Position numbers and translations under genes: made by a program. From Sphingopyxis sp. BSN-002 (GTDB taxonomy: Bacteria > Pseudomonadota > Alphaproteobacteria > Sphingomonadales > Sphingomonadaceae): a DNA stretch of 64,000 nucleotides. Positions 42,719 to 52,986 of this stretch are shown in pieces. The first letter of the stretch is position 1, and each line of letters opens with the position of its first letter. Where the stretch lies: the NCBI RefSeq assembly GCF_022024275.1, contig NZ_CP091804.1:2064501-2128500 (forward strand), in the 5' to 3' direction. The notes below the pieces were generated by a model. That model did no database searches. It saw only the letters and a list, made by a program, of their open reading frames with translations, and was not told the DNA's origin.

Positions 42719-45474
42719 GCGGCGACCGCTTCCTCGCTCTGGCTTGTCGCGGCTTCGAGCAGGCGCTTCTCGAGGCTCTTTACCCGCGCCGCGCTGTCGA
42801 TCTTGTCGCCGATCAGGTCGGTCACGTAGAAGGTGTCGACCGCGCGCTCGCCATAGGTTGCGACGTGCGCGCTGTGCACCGTCACCTTCGACTGGAACAG
42901 CGCATAGGCGAGCTGGTTGAGCAGCGCCGGACGGTCCTGCGCATTGACCTCGACCACGGTAAACCGGTTCGAGGCCTTGTTGTCGATGAAGACGTTGGGT
43001 GCCACGCGGAACGCCTCGGCGCGTGTGCGCGGCAGCGCGCGCGCTTCGAGTTTTGGGAGCAGTTTCTGCCGGTTGGCCAGCGCATCCTCGATCGCACGGG
43101 TCAGACGCGCGATCTGGCCGCTTTCGGCGAACGGCCGGCCGAGCGGATCCTGAACGAGGAAATTGTCGAGCGCGAGCCCGTCGCGCGTCGTGTGGATGCG
43201 CGCATCGATGATGTTGCCGCCGGCGAGATGGATGCCGCCTGCCATGCGGTAAAAGAGCCCCGGATGATCGGCCGCGAGCACCATCACCAGCGTTGCGCCG
43301 CGATCCTGATCGGGCACAGCCGCGATATGGAGCGGCGCATCGCCCGCGTCCTGAATGTGGCGGAGGTTCGCCGCGATCACCTCGACCGGCTCGGCGATCC
43401 AGTAGCTTTCGGGCAGGCGCCTGATGAGCTTGGCGAACGCCTTCTCGTCCATGGCGAGCAGGCCCGCGACCGCTTCCTTCTTCGCCTCGATCCGCGCTTC
43501 CCGCCCGCGCTGCTTGTGGCCGAGGCGAAGGACCTCCTCTGCCGCATCGAACAGCTCGGTAAGCAGCTGGCGCTTCCAGCTGTTCCAGACACCCGGCCCG
43601 ACTGCACGGATGTCGACGACGGTGAGCACGAGGAGCAGACGCAGACGCTCGGGGCTCTGCACGACCTGCGCAAAGTCGAGGATCGTCTTGAAGTCGGCAA
43701 GGTCGCGCTTGAAGGCGGTCGCCGACATGAGGAGATGGTAGCGCACGAGCCACGACACCGTTTCGGTCTCGGCCTCGCTGAGCCCCAGCCGCGGGCAGAC
43801 GCGGAGCGCGAGCTCGGCACCGAGCACGCTATGATCGCCGCCGCGGCCCTTGGCGATGTCATGGAGCAGCACGGCGACATAGATGACGCGGCGCGAATGG
43901 ATCTGGTCCATGATCGCGGTCGACAGCGGATGGTCGTCCTTGAGCCGGTCCTGCTCGATGTCCGACAACAGCCCGATCGCACGGATCGTATGCTCGTCGA
44001 CCGTATAATGGTGGTACATGTCGAACTGCATCTGCGCGACGACGCGGCCGAAATCGGGCACGAAGCGGCCGAACACCCCCGCCTCGTTCATCCAGCGCAG
44101 CACCGTCTCCGGATCGCGCGAGCTGGTGAGCACGTCGAGGAACAGCTCGTTCGCGCGCGGCTTGCGGCGAATGCCCTGCGTCTCGATCAGCTTCGCATCG
44201 TGGCGCGCCTGCCGCATCGCCTGCGGATGGATTTCGAGGCCGTGCCTGTCAGCGAGCGCGAAAATCTCGACCAGCCGCACCGGATCCTGCTCGAAGAAAT
44301 CGTCCGACGGCAGCGCAAGACGGCCGCGATCGAGGACGAAGCCGTTCAGCTTGCCCGGCCTGCGGCGCAGCGTCGGCAGGAAACGGCGCCCGCGTGCCGC
44401 CATCTGGTCGTCGAGATGCGCGAGGAAAGTGCCGGTGACGTCGCCGACGGCCTTTGCGTGCAGGAAATAGAGCTGCATGAAGCGCTCAACCGCACTCTTG
44501 CCCGGCCGCTCGGCGAAATGCATGCGCTGCGCGATTTCACGCTGGAAGTCGAAGGTCAGACGATCCTCGGCACGCCCCGCGAGGATATGAAGATGGCAGC
44601 GGACGGCGAGCAGAAAATTCTCCGCACGCTCGAACTGGCGGAGTTCGCGGCTGGTGAGCAGGCCTGCGTCGACGAGTTCGGGGACGGTGCGGACGCGGTG
44701 GATGAACTTGCCGATCCAGAAGAGCGTGTGGAGATCGCGAAGACCGCCCTTTCCTTCCTTCACATTGGGTTCGACGACGTACCGCGAATCGCCCATCCGC
44801 TTGTGCCGCTCGTCGCGCTCGGCGAGTTTTTCGGCCACGAAAACACGCGCGTTGCCCGCGACAACCTCGGCATCGAAACGCGCCGCCGCCTGATCGTAGA
44901 GATCGCGGTCACCCCAGATGAAGCGTGCCTCCAGAAGCGCGGTGCGGATCGTCAGATCCTCTTTTGCCGCACGGATCATCTCGTCGATCGAGCGCGACGA
45001 ATGGCCGACCTTCAGCCCGAGATCCCACAGCGTATAAAGCTGCGCCTCGATCACCTGTTCGGTCCAGCTCGTCTGCTTGAACGGGGTCAGGAAGCCGATG
45101 TCGATGTCGCTGAACGGCGCCATCTCGCCGCGGCCATAGCCCCCGACCGCGATCAGCGTGATGCGCTCGCCTGCCGAGCGGTTTCCCGACGGATAGAGAT
45201 GCCCGATCGTGAAGTCGTGGCTGAGCCGGACGATCTGGTCGATCAGAAAGGCCGTCGCATTCGCCGCGATTCGTCCCGACGAGGGGTGTTCGAGCAGGCG
45301 GCGGTCGATCTCCGTACGCCCGGTTTCGAGGGCGCCCTTGAGCAGGTCGACCATCGCGCGACGGCGCTTGCCGGTGTCGCCCGTCTCTTCGGCGATCTCG
45401 TCGAGCCGCCCCGACAGCATGCGGCGGTCGATGATCGCGCGGCGGCCTTCCAGATTGTCGAAGAGGTCGCTCAT
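42715..45474 (-). CDS. glnD: [protein-PII] uridylyltransferase / uridylyl-removing enzyme
   Basis: A 919-residue GlnD, the glutamine sensor that uridylylates PII proteins when nitrogen is short and removes UMP when it is plentiful. Order: nucleotidyltransferase with VGGYGRGEMAPFSDIDIGFL (about 85), an HD domain with VLLHDIAKGRGGDHS, and two C-terminal ACT domains (beginning at LVMVLAADHPGLFYRMAG and VVEVNAQDRPALLNQLAYA). The ATG at 45474 overlaps the mutS stop; the frame is open beyond it inside mutS. Confidence 0.97.
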   Translation of the reverse strand: MSDLFDNLEGRRAIIDRRMLSGRLDEIAEETGDTGKRRRAMVDLLKGALETGRTEIDRRLLEHPSSGRIAANATAFLIDQIVRLSHDFTIGHLYPSGNRSAGERITLIAVGGYGRGEMAPFSDIDIGFLTPFKQTSWTEQVIEAQLYTLWDLGLKVGHSSRSIDEMIRAAKEDLTIRTALLEARFIWGDRDLYDQAAARFDAEVVAGNARVFVAEKLAERDERHKRMGDSRYVVEPNVKEGKGGLRDLHTLFWIGKFIHRVRTVPELVDAGLLTSRELRQFERAENFLLAVRCHLHILAGRAEDRLTFDFQREIAQRMHFAERPGKSAVERFMQLYFLHAKAVGDVTGTFLAHLDDQMAARGRRFLPTLRRRPGKLNGFVLDRGRLALPSDDFFEQDPVRLVEIFALADRHGLEIHPQAMRQARHDAKLIETQGIRRKPRANELFLDVLTSSRDPETVLRWMNEAGVFGRFVPDFGRVVAQMQFDMYHHYTVDEHTIRAIGLLSDIEQDRLKDDHPLSTAIMDQIHSRRVIYVAVLLHDIAKGRGGDHSVLGAELALRVCPRLGLSEAETETVSWLVRYHLLMSATAFKRDLADFKTILDFAQVVQSPERLRLLLVLTVVDIRAVGPGVWNSWKRQLLTELFDAAEEVLRLGHKQRGREARIEAKKEAVAGLLAMDEKAFAKLIRRLPESYWIAEPVEVIAANLRHIQDAGDAPLHIAAVPDQDRGATLVMVLAADHPGLFYRMAGGIHLAGGNIIDARIHTTRDGLALDNFLVQDPLGRPFAESGQIARLTRAIEDALANRQKLLPKLEARALPRTRAEAFRVAPNVFIDNKASNRFTVVEVNAQDRPALLNQLAYALFQSKVTVHSAHVATYGERAVDTFYVTDLIGDKIDSAARVKSLEKRLLEAATSQSEEAVAA

Positions 45475-48131
45475 GTCTCGCCGACCAGTATCTGCTTGAG
45501 CCGGTAGAGCGCGTCGAGCGCTTCGCGCGGCGCGAGCGCATCGGGGTCGATCGCGCCGAGTGCCTCGCGAAGCGCGTCCTTCACGGCGGCAGGTGCTTCG
45601 GCGAGCGTCGCGGCGAAGAGCGGCAGATCGTTGAGGCCCGCCGCGAGGCCTCCGGTTTTCTCGCGCCCGGCCTCGAGTTTCGCCAGCACGGCTTCGGCGC
45701 GCTTCACAACGCCCGCGGGAACGCCCGCAAGGCGCGCGACGGCGAGGCCGTAGCTGCGGTCGGCGGGCCCCTCGGCGACTTCGTGAAGCAGCACCAGATC
45801 GCCCTGCCATTCGCGCGCGCGGACATGGTGGAGCGACAGCGCGTTCAGCGTTTCGGCGAGTCGCGTGAGCTCATGATAGTGCGTCGCGAAGAGGCAGCGG
45901 CACTTGTTGACCTCGTGCACCGCCTCGACCACCGACCAGGCGAGCGCGAGCCCGTCGTAGGTCGATGTCCCACGCCCGACCTCGTCGAGAATCACGAAGC
46001 TTTGCGGGGTCGCCTGCGCGAGGATCGCGGCGGTCTCGACCATTTCGACCATGAAGGTCGAGCGCCCGCGCGCCAGATTGTCGCTGGCGCCGACGCGGCT
46101 GAAAAGACGGTCGACGAGCCCGAGCTTCGCCGACGCAGCGGGGACGAAGCCGCCAGCCTGCGCGAGGACGACGATCAGCGCATTCTGGCGAAGGAAGGTC
46201 GATTTACCGCCCATGTTCGGGCCGGTGACGAGCCAGAGCCGGTCGGCCTCCGACAGCGATACGTCGTTGGGGACGAAGCGTTCGCCCGATTTCGCCAGCG
46301 CGGCCTCGACGACCGGATGGCGCCCGCCGGTCACGTCGAGGCAAGGGGTGTCGGCGAGGTCGGGGCGGCACCAGTTGTGGCTCATCGCATGGTCGGCGAG
46401 CGCCGCGGCGACATCGATGCGCGCAAGCACGTCGCAGCTCGCGGCGATCGCCTCGCGGCGCGATACCGCCGCGTCGGTCAGCGCTTCGAGATGCGCGGCT
46501 TCGGCGGCGATCGCGTGGACGCCCGCCTGCGTGACGCGGCCCGCGGCCTCGTGCAGGTCCGACGAGTTGAAACGCACGACGCCCGCAAGCGTCTGGCGAT
46601 GCGTGAAGCCCGATTCGGGGGCCATCAGCGCGTCGGCGTGCTTCGCGGGCACCTCGACATGATAGCCGAGGACGCCATTGTGGCGGATCTTGAGCGAGGC
46701 GATGCCGGTACGGTCGCGATATTGCGCCTCCAGCGACGCGATCGCCTTGCGCCCGTCGCGCGCGGTTTCGCGCAGCGCATCGAGCGCATGGTCATAGCCC
46801 TCGGCGACATAGCCGCCCTGCGCGGCGTCGACCGGCGGGGTCTCGATCAGCGCGCGGGTCAGCTCGTCGACGAGCGCGCCATGGCCGTCGAGGCCGGGGA
46901 GCAGGCGCGCGAGCAACGGCGGCAGGTCGGGACGGCGCGCGAGGCGTTCGCGGAGCAGGCGAGCGCCGCCGAGCGCATCGCGCAGCTGGGCAAGGTCGCG
47001 CGGGCCGCCGCGCCCCGCGACGAGGCGGCCGAGGGCACGCCCGGCGTCGGGGAGTGCGCGCAGGGCAGCGCGAAGATCGCCGCGCCACAGCGCGTCGCGC
47101 GCGAGGCCATCGACGAGATCGAGCCGGTCGAGGATCGCGGCCTTGTCGGTCAGCGGGCTCGCAAGATCGTCGGCGAGCAAGCGCGCGCCGGCGGCGGTGA
47201 CGGTGCGGTCGATCGTGCCGAGAAGGCTGCCCTCGCGCACGCCCGCCATCGTGCGGACGAGTTCGAGGCTTTCGCGCGTCGCGGCGTCGATCGCCATGCG
47301 CCCCGACGCCTGATGCCGCAGCGGCGGCTGCAGGAAGATCGGCTGGCCGGTCGCGACATGGTCGAGATAGGCGACGAGCGCGCCCATCGCGGCAAGCTCG
47401 CCGCGGCCGAACTGGCCGAAGCCATCGAGCGTCTGGACGCCGAAGAAGGTTTCGAGGCGCTTTTGCGCCGCTGTGCTCGAAAAATCGGCCTGCGGGCGGC
47501 GGACGAGCTGGCGCGCGACCCATTCGGGCATATCGTCGGCATTTTCACTGACCAGCAGCTCGGACGGCGCGAGTCGCGCGAGTTCGGCATCGACCTGTTC
47601 GGGTCGCACCGCGACGACCTCGAAGCGGCCGGTCGAAATATCGGCGGCGGCGATCGCGACATCGCCCTCGCTGCCGACCTGCGCGAGCGCGGCGAGGCGG
47701 TTCGCGCTGCGGCCTTCGAGCAAGGCCTCCTCGGTCAGCGTGCCAGCCGTAACGAAGCGGACGATTGCGCGTGCAACCAGGGCCTTCGATCCGCCGCGAG
47801 CCTTTGCCTCGGCGGGGGTTTCGACCTGTTCGGCGATCGCGACGCGGTGCCCCGCCTTGATCAGCCGCGCGAGATAGGATTCGGCCGAATGGACGGGTAC
47901 GCCGCACATCGGCACCGGCTCGCCGCCATGCTCGCCGCGCGAGGTGAGCGCGATGTCGAGGGTAGAGGCCGCCGCCTTCGCATCGTCGAAGAACAGCTCG
48001 AAGAAATCGCCCATGCGGTAAAAGAGCAGGCAATCGCCGGCATTCGCCTTCAGCGCCCAATATTGCGCCATCATCGGCGTGGCGGCGGGCGCGGCATTGC
48101 TGTTGGCGGCGGTGCGGGCGGTTGCGGACAT
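45471..48131 (-). CDS. mutS: DNA mismatch repair protein MutS
   Basis: An 886-residue MutS, which recognises mismatches and recruits MutL. The mismatch-binding Phe-x-Glu is in YRMGDFFELFFDDA. Domains II to IV follow, then the ABC ATPase with Walker A GPNMGGKSTFLRQ, DEVGRGTSTYDGLAL and THYHELTRL. The chosen ATG (48131) has AGGG upstream and keeps a 25-residue flexible N-terminus; an earlier in-frame start ten codons upstream is possible. glnD follows directly, an arrangement common in alphaproteobacteria. Confidence 0.98.
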   Translation of the reverse strand: MSATARTAANSNAAPAATPMMAQYWALKANAGDCLLFYRMGDFFELFFDDAKAAASTLDIALTSRGEHGGEPVPMCGVPVHSAESYLARLIKAGHRVAIAEQVETPAEAKARGGSKALVARAIVRFVTAGTLTEEALLEGRSANRLAALAQVGSEGDVAIAAADISTGRFEVVAVRPEQVDAELARLAPSELLVSENADDMPEWVARQLVRRPQADFSSTAAQKRLETFFGVQTLDGFGQFGRGELAAMGALVAYLDHVATGQPIFLQPPLRHQASGRMAIDAATRESLELVRTMAGVREGSLLGTIDRTVTAAGARLLADDLASPLTDKAAILDRLDLVDGLARDALWRGDLRAALRALPDAGRALGRLVAGRGGPRDLAQLRDALGGARLLRERLARRPDLPPLLARLLPGLDGHGALVDELTRALIETPPVDAAQGGYVAEGYDHALDALRETARDGRKAIASLEAQYRDRTGIASLKIRHNGVLGYHVEVPAKHADALMAPESGFTHRQTLAGVVRFNSSDLHEAAGRVTQAGVHAIAAEAAHLEALTDAAVSRREAIAASCDVLARIDVAAALADHAMSHNWCRPDLADTPCLDVTGGRHPVVEAALAKSGERFVPNDVSLSEADRLWLVTGPNMGGKSTFLRQNALIVVLAQAGGFVPAASAKLGLVDRLFSRVGASDNLARGRSTFMVEMVETAAILAQATPQSFVILDEVGRGTSTYDGLALAWSVVEAVHEVNKCRCLFATHYHELTRLAETLNALSLHHVRAREWQGDLVLLHEVAEGPADRSYGLAVARLAGVPAGVVKRAEAVLAKLEAGREKTGGLAAGLNDLPLFAATLAEAPAAVKDALREALGAIDPDALAPREALDALYRLKQILVGET

Positions 48132-48263
48132 CGGACCCTGCTTAGTCGATGGTCGCGCCAAGGCAAGGCACAGGACTGAAACATTGGCGGTTACAATCGG
48201 CCCGAGTGACGCTAGGGGATTGGGAACTGGGCGCGCGGTCTGGAATCAATAAAGGGGATCATT

Positions 48264-50528
48264 ATGGCCAGCGATAGCAAGGTGCAGTTTTCGGACCGCG
48301 AGGCGCTGCTCTACCATTCATACGGCCGGCCCGGAAAAATCGAGATCGTCGCGTCGAAGCCGATGGCGACGCAGCGCGACCTGAGCCTCGCTTACTCGCC
48401 CGGCGTCGCGGTGCCCGTGAAGGCGATCGCCGAAGATCCCGCCACGGCCTATGACTATACCGCCAAGGGCAATCTGGTCGCGGTCATCTCGAACGGCACG
48501 GCGATCCTCGGTCTCGGAAACCTCGGCGCGCTGGCCTCGAAGCCGGTGATGGAGGGCAAGGCGGTCCTGTTCAAGCGCTTCGCCGACGTCGATTCGATCG
48601 ACCTCGAGGTCGCAACCGAAGATCCGCAGCGCTTCATCGAAGCGGTCGAACTGCTCGAACCGAGCTTCGGCGGCATCAACCTCGAGGATATCGCGGCACC
48701 GAACTGCTTCATCATCGAAGCGGCGCTCAAAGAGAAGATGAACATCCCGGTGTTCCATGACGACCAGCATGGCACCGCGATCATCACCGCCGCCGGGCTG
48801 ATCAACGCCTGTCACCTGACCGGGCGCGACCTGTCGACGGTGAAGGTCGTCGTCAACGGGGCCGGCGCGGCGGCGATCGCCTGTACCTCGCTCATCAAGT
48901 CGATGGGCGTGCGGCACGAGAATGTCATCATGTGCGACCGCAAAGGCACGATCTATCAGGGCCGCACCGAGGGCATGGACCAATGGAAGTCGGCGCACGC
49001 GGTGCCGACCGAAGCGCGCGACCTGACCGAGGCGCTGATCGGCGCCGACGTCTTCCTCGGCCTGTCGGCCGCGGGCGCGCTGAAGCCCGAGATGGTCAAG
49101 GATATGGCGCCCGCGCCGATCATTTTCGCGATGGCGAACCCCGATCCCGAAATTTCCCCGCCGGATGCGCGCGCCGCTCGCCCCGACGCGATCATTGCGA
49201 CCGGGCGCTCGGACTATCCGAACCAGGTCAACAACGTCCTCTGTTTCCCCTTCATCTTCCGCGGTGCGCTCGACGTGCGCGCAACCGCAATCAACGAGGA
49301 GATGAAGATCGCCGCAGCCTATGCGATCGCCGACCTCGCGCGCCAGCAGGTGCCCGAGGAAGTCGCGGCGGCCTATGGCGGCCGCGCATCGAGCTTCGGC
49401 CCCGAATATATCATCCCCTCGCCCTTCGATCCGCGGCTGATGGAGATCGTCCCCGCCGCGGTCGCGAAAGCGGCGATGGACACCGGCGTCGCGCAGCAGC
49501 CGATCGAGGATCTGGAGGAGTATCGCAATCGCCTCCGCGCCCGGCTCAACCCGACGACCTCGGTACTGACGCTCGCCTATGAAGCGGCGCGCGCCAATCC
49601 AAAGCGGGTCGTTTTTGCCGAGGGCGAGGAAGAAGTGGTGCTGCGCGCCGCGATCCAGTTCCGCGACGGCGGCTATGGCATTCCGGTGCTCGTCGGGCGC
49701 GAGGGGCTGCACGACAAGCTGCGCGCGATGGGCGTTCCCGACGCCGAAAGCTTCGAGGTCCACAACAGCGTCAATTCGCCGCACGTGCCCGAGATGGTCG
49801 AGATTCTCTACGAGCGGCTCCAGCGCCGCGGCTATCTGCGCCGCGATGTCGAACGCATGGTCAATCGCGATCGCAACATCTTCGGGTCGCTGCTGCTGAA
49901 GCTCGGCCTCGCCGACGCGATGATCACCGGCACGACACGCACCTATTCGCAGTCGATGCGCGAAGTGCGCCGCGTGATCGACCATGCCGAGGGCAAGACG
50001 CCGTTCGGCATCCACGTCCTCGTCGGGCAGCATCACACGATCTTCATGTCGGATACGACGGTGAACGAGCGTCCTTCGGCCGAAATGCTGGCCGATATCG
50101 CCGAGCGCACGGCACAGGTCGCGCGCCGCATGGGCCACGAACCGCGCGTCGCCTTCCTGTCCTATTCGACCTTCGGCAATCCGTCGGGCGAGTGGCTGGG
50201 CAATATCCGCGACGCCGTGTGCATCCTCGACGAACGCAATCCGGGCTTCGAATATGAAGGCGAGATGGCACCCGACGTCGCGCTCAATCCGCGCCTGATG
50301 AAGAATTACCCCTTCTGCCGCCTGTCGGGTCCGGCAAACGTGCTGGTCATGCCGGGGCTGCAGTCGGCGAACCTTTCGGCAAAGCTGCTGCGCGAACTGG
50401 GCGGCGGCGCCGTCATCGGTCCGATGCTGGTCGGGATGGAAAAGCCGGTGCAGGTCGCGACGATGGCCTCGCCCGCGTCCGATCTGGTGACTCTGGCGGT
50501 GCTCGCCGCCGGCGGGATTGCGCAATAA
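48264..50528 (+). CDS. maeB: NADP-dependent malic enzyme with C-terminal phosphotransacetylase-like domain
   Basis: A 754-residue MaeB that oxidatively decarboxylates malate to pyruvate. The N-terminal malic domain has [19 protein letters not shown] and [18 protein letters not shown]; the NAD(P)-binding domain has [19 protein letters not shown]. From about residue 430 a PTA-like domain follows ([19 protein letters not shown] to the end); in other bacteria this domain is regulatory and senses acetyl-CoA without making acetyl phosphate. AAAGGGGA precedes the start. It is followed by a bidirectional terminator. Confidence 0.97.
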   Translation: MASDSKVQFSDREALLYHSYGRPGKIEIVASKPMATQRDLSLAYSPGVAVPVKAIAEDPATAYDYTAKGNLVAVISNGTAILGLGNLGALASKPVMEGKAVLFKRFADVDSIDLEVATEDPQRFIEAVELLEPSFGGINLEDIAAPNCFIIEAALKEKMNIPVFHDDQHGTAIITAAGLINACHLTGRDLSTVKVVVNGAGAAAIACTSLIKSMGVRHENVIMCDRKGTIYQGRTEGMDQWKSAHAVPTEARDLTEALIGADVFLGLSAAGALKPEMVKDMAPAPIIFAMANPDPEISPPDARAARPDAIIATGRSDYPNQVNNVLCFPFIFRGALDVRATAINEEMKIAAAYAIADLARQQVPEEVAAAYGGRASSFGPEYIIPSPFDPRLMEIVPAAVAKAAMDTGVAQQPIEDLEEYRNRLRARLNPTTSVLTLAYEAARANPKRVVFAEGEEEVVLRAAIQFRDGGYGIPVLVGREGLHDKLRAMGVPDAESFEVHNSVNSPHVPEMVEILYERLQRRGYLRRDVERMVNRDRNIFGSLLLKLGLADAMITGTTRTYSQSMREVRRVIDHAEGKTPFGIHVLVGQHHTIFMSDTTVNERPSAEMLADIAERTAQVARRMGHEPRVAFLSYSTFGNPSGEWLGNIRDAVCILDERNPGFEYEGEMAPDVALNPRLMKNYPFCRLSGPANVLVMPGLQSANLSAKLLRELGGGAVIGPMLVGMEKPVQVATMASPASDLVTLAVLAAGGIAQ

Positions 50529-50534
50529 TAAGAA

Positions 50535-50566
50535 AAGCGGCGGTCGCCTGTGGGCGCCGCCGCTTC
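50535..50566. terminator. bidirectional terminator between maeB and bamE
   Basis: Arms AAGCGGCGG(T)CGCC and GGGCGCCGCCGCTT form a long GC stem with a TGT loop. TTCCTTTAT follows on the plus strand and CTTTTCTTATT on the minus strand, so it can end both convergent transcripts. Confidence 0.75.
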
Positions 50567-50588
50567 CTTTATCCCGGAAAGTGCGGGC

Positions 50589-51074
50589 TTATTGTCCCGA
50601 CGGAGCCCCGGCACCCGGTGCGCCGACCGCGCCGATATTGCCGAAGATATCCTCGAAGAAGCTGCGGTGACGGCCGAGCGTCGGCGTCTTGTCGCCTTCG
50701 GGGCTGATCTTGCTGACAAGCTCCAGCCCGGTCTTGTCGACCGCGACGACATTGCCGGCAGGATCGAACCGTACGCGCAGAACCTGCTGCGCGACCGGGT
50801 GCGGCTTGGCGAAAGCGAGCTGCCGGGTCTCGCGCGATACATAATAATATTCATTGTCGCTGAACTGGCCGACGAAGGTCGGGCGACCGAGCGTCTTTTC
50901 GACCGATTCGCGGTTGTCGACGCCCGGCGTGACCGCTTCGGTCAGGACGGGATCGACGACATAGCCCTGCCGCCCTTTCAGCTGCGCGCAGCCGCTGGCG
51001 GTCAGCGCGAGCGCCAGTCCGGCGACGATCAGGCGCACCGGGCGGGCGGGAAGCTTGAGGTTCTGGGTCGGCAT
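50589..51074 (-). CDS. bamE: outer membrane protein assembly factor BamE
   Basis: A 161-residue lipoprotein of the SmpA/OmlA family, part of the BAM complex. The lipobox LTASGC in LALALTASGCAQL places the lipidated cysteine at about residue 29. The BamE fold is seen in VDPVLTEAVTPGVDNRESVEKTLGRPTFVG and in WYYVSR-like EYYYVSRETRQLAF. The tail after residue 140 is Gly/Ala/Pro-rich. It is divergent from the cytochrome bc1 chaperone, a conserved alphaproteobacterial arrangement. Confidence 0.95.
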   Translation of the reverse strand: MPTQNLKLPARPVRLIVAGLALALTASGCAQLKGRQGYVVDPVLTEAVTPGVDNRESVEKTLGRPTFVGQFSDNEYYYVSRETRQLAFAKPHPVAQQVLRVRFDPAGNVVAVDKTGLELVSKISPEGDKTPTLGRHRSFFEDIFGNIGAVGAPGAGAPSGQ

Positions 51075-51233
51075 GAATAGGTCTCCGTTGCGCCGCTGTG
51101 CCCGGGCGCTGGCAATCGCGCCTCTTAACCGCAAGCGGACGGCGCGCACAAGCGGCTTATGCCGCCGCAAAGCTTGCGCCAAGCTGACTCAGGCCTCTTT
51201 TCCGGTAGCGTGATTCGGCCTAAGCGAATCGGC

Positions 51234-51767
51234 ATGTTTTCTTCGTTCCGCAAACTCTTTGGTTCCGAACCCGATCCGCGCGAAGCACAGCGGCCGCTCT
51301 GGAACGCCGTGATCGCAACCGCACGCGCGCCGCACTGGTACAGCGAGGGCGGCGTTCCCGACACACTCGACGGGCGTTTCGACATGATCAGCCTGATCCT
51401 CGCGCTTGTGCTGCACCGGATCGACGAAGATCCCGCGCAGGCGGTTGCCGGCGTCCGGCTGACCGAATTGTTCGTCGACGATATGGACGGGCAGATGCGC
51501 CAGATCGGTTTCGGCGACATGGTCGTCGGCAAACAGATCGGCAGGATGGTCGGCGCGCTGGGCGGCCGGCTTGGCGCCTATCGCGCCTCCGACGGGTCCG
51601 AAGAGCTGAAGGCCGCGCTCGTCCGGAATCTATGGCGCGGCAAGGACGCGCCCGAAGCAGGGCTTGCGCATGTCATGGCCGGGGTGGCGTCGCTGCGCGC
51701 CGGCCTTTCCGCTATTCCGGTCGAAGCGCTCGCCGTTGCCGATCGGCTGCCGGACGGAAGCGCATGA
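51234..51767 (+). CDS. ubiquinol-cytochrome c chaperone family protein
   Basis: A 177-residue homologue of mitochondrial Cbp3/UQCC1, which assists assembly of cytochrome b in complex III. WNAVIATARAPHWYSEGGVPDTLDGRFDMISLILALVLHR-type segments (split here) and ELFVDDMDGQMRQIGFGDMVVG are characteristic. The start MFSSFRKLFG is the usual N-terminus. Its stop overlaps the DUF177 start, so they are co-translated. Confidence 0.92.
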   Translation: MFSSFRKLFGSEPDPREAQRPLWNAVIATARAPHWYSEGGVPDTLDGRFDMISLILALVLHRIDEDPAQAVAGVRLTELFVDDMDGQMRQIGFGDMVVGKQIGRMVGALGGRLGAYRASDGSEELKAALVRNLWRGKDAPEAGLAHVMAGVASLRAGLSAIPVEALAVADRLPDGSA

Positions 51768-52291
51768 CCGCGCCCGAATTCTCCTGCCTCGTCACCGTGG
51801 CCGAAGCGGCGCAAGGCCGGGCCGTTGCGCTCGACGCCGATGAGGCTGCTCGCGCCGCGATTGCGGCGCGGCTGGGTCTGGTGGCACTCGATCGCCTTGT
51901 TGTGACCGCCGACGTCCGCGCTGTCGCGGGCGGGATCGCTGCCAAGGGAATGATCAAGGCCGATCTTGTGCAAAGCTGCGCGGCGACCGATCTGCCGGTT
52001 CGTGCCAGGCTGGACGAACCCTTCGATCTTCGCTTTCTACGCGAGGCAGGGCCCGTAGCGAGCGAAGACGAGGAAATCGAGATCAGCGACGCCGACTGCG
52101 ATATCCTGCCGCTCGAAGACGAGCGCATCGATATCGGCGAAGTGGCGGTGCAGACACTGTCGCTCGCGCTCGATCCCTTCCCGCGCCATCCCGACGCCGA
52201 CCGTATTCTTGCGGAGAATGGCGTGCTCAGCGAAGAGCAGGCGGGGCCGTTTGCGGCGCTCGCGAAATTGCGTGGAAAGCCCGAAGCCTAG
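51764..52291 (+). CDS. DUF177 (YceD-like) protein
   Basis: A 175-residue DUF177 protein, a family linked to 23S rRNA accumulation in bacteria and chloroplasts. VQSCAATDLPVRARLDEPFDLRF and IDIGEVAVQTLSLALDPFPRHPDA show the family pattern, but the C-x-RCL type cysteine motif is reduced to one Cys. In many genomes rpmF (L32) and plsX follow; here no rpmF follows and the gene ends against a convergent one, sharing its stop in CTAG. Confidence 0.9.
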   Translation: MTAPEFSCLVTVAEAAQGRAVALDADEAARAAIAARLGLVALDRLVVTADVRAVAGGIAAKGMIKADLVQSCAATDLPVRARLDEPFDLRFLREAGPVASEDEEIEISDADCDILPLEDERIDIGEVAVQTLSLALDPFPRHPDADRILAENGVLSEEQAGPFAALAKLRGKPEA

Positions 52292-52941
52292 TCTTCGCCT
52301 TCATCCTTGGGCAAGTCGGCGACGGCTGCGTCGAGGCCGGAGTCTTCCTTGCCGGGCGCTTCTTCCTTCGCATCGTCGCCGGTCGCGACCGGCAGCGAAC
52401 CGCCGAGGGCCTTTGCAAGCCCGACCAGCTGTTCACCGAGCACCTTGTCGACCGCGGGCGCAACATCGGCAACCTTGAAGCGCATATAGCCGCCGACAAC
52501 ATAGTCGAAGCGGATCGCGCTGCCCGTCGCGGTCGGCTTGATCTGGATCGTCAGCGTGCCGGTGACAGCCTCCCCTTGCAGCGGACCGAAAGCGCCCGAC
52601 AGGCGCATCATCTCGTTCGGCTTGGCGAAGATGATCCGCGCGTGCTGGACGCTGCCCATCGCGCCGCCCGCTTCTCCAGGCAATTTCTCGCAAAAGCAGC
52701 CGCCCGCCTGCGAATCGAGCCAGAAGTTCGCCGCGTCGCCCGACCAGCTATGCTCTTTCGACCACCATTTGTCGGGCAGGCGGAGCATCTTCCAGACGTC
52801 TTCGGGCGAAGCCGCAACCTGCGCGGTATGCGCCACGGTGAAGCCGATGTCGCTCTGGTCGATGACCTTCGCCTGCGCCGGCGCGGCAGCGAGCACCGCG
52901 CCCGAAACCAGCGCGGCAGCGAAACATGATCCGATATGCAT
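52288..52941 (-). CDS. exported SRPBCC (START/Bet v1-like) protein
   Basis: A 217-residue protein with a signal peptide (MHIGSCFAAALVSGAVLA, cleavage after AQA) followed by an SRPBCC domain. VAHTAQVAASPEDVWKMLRL and WWSKEHSWSGDAANFWLDS are typical of the polyketide-cyclase/START-like fold, and residues 150 onward are acidic and low-complexity. ATG 52941 is chosen because AAGGGG lies six bases before it; an ATG eight codons earlier has no such site. The ligand is unknown. It follows adk on the same strand by 45 bases. Confidence 0.83.
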   Translation of the reverse strand: MHIGSCFAAALVSGAVLAAAPAQAKVIDQSDIGFTVAHTAQVAASPEDVWKMLRLPDKWWSKEHSWSGDAANFWLDSQAGGCFCEKLPGEAGGAMGSVQHARIIFAKPNEMMRLSGAFGPLQGEAVTGTLTIQIKPTATGSAIRFDYVVGGYMRFKVADVAPAVDKVLGEQLVGLAKALGGSLPVATGDDAKEEAPGKEDSGLDAAVADLPKDEGED

Positions 52942-52986
52942 ACCCATCCCCTTTGCCGTCTTCATAGACGGCAGCGGAAGGGCTGG

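Noticed and set aside
45783..50525. Long antisense open frames opposite mutS and maeB
   Set aside because: Both are composition shadows of well-recognised genes and encode arginine- and aspartate-rich sequence without family motifs.
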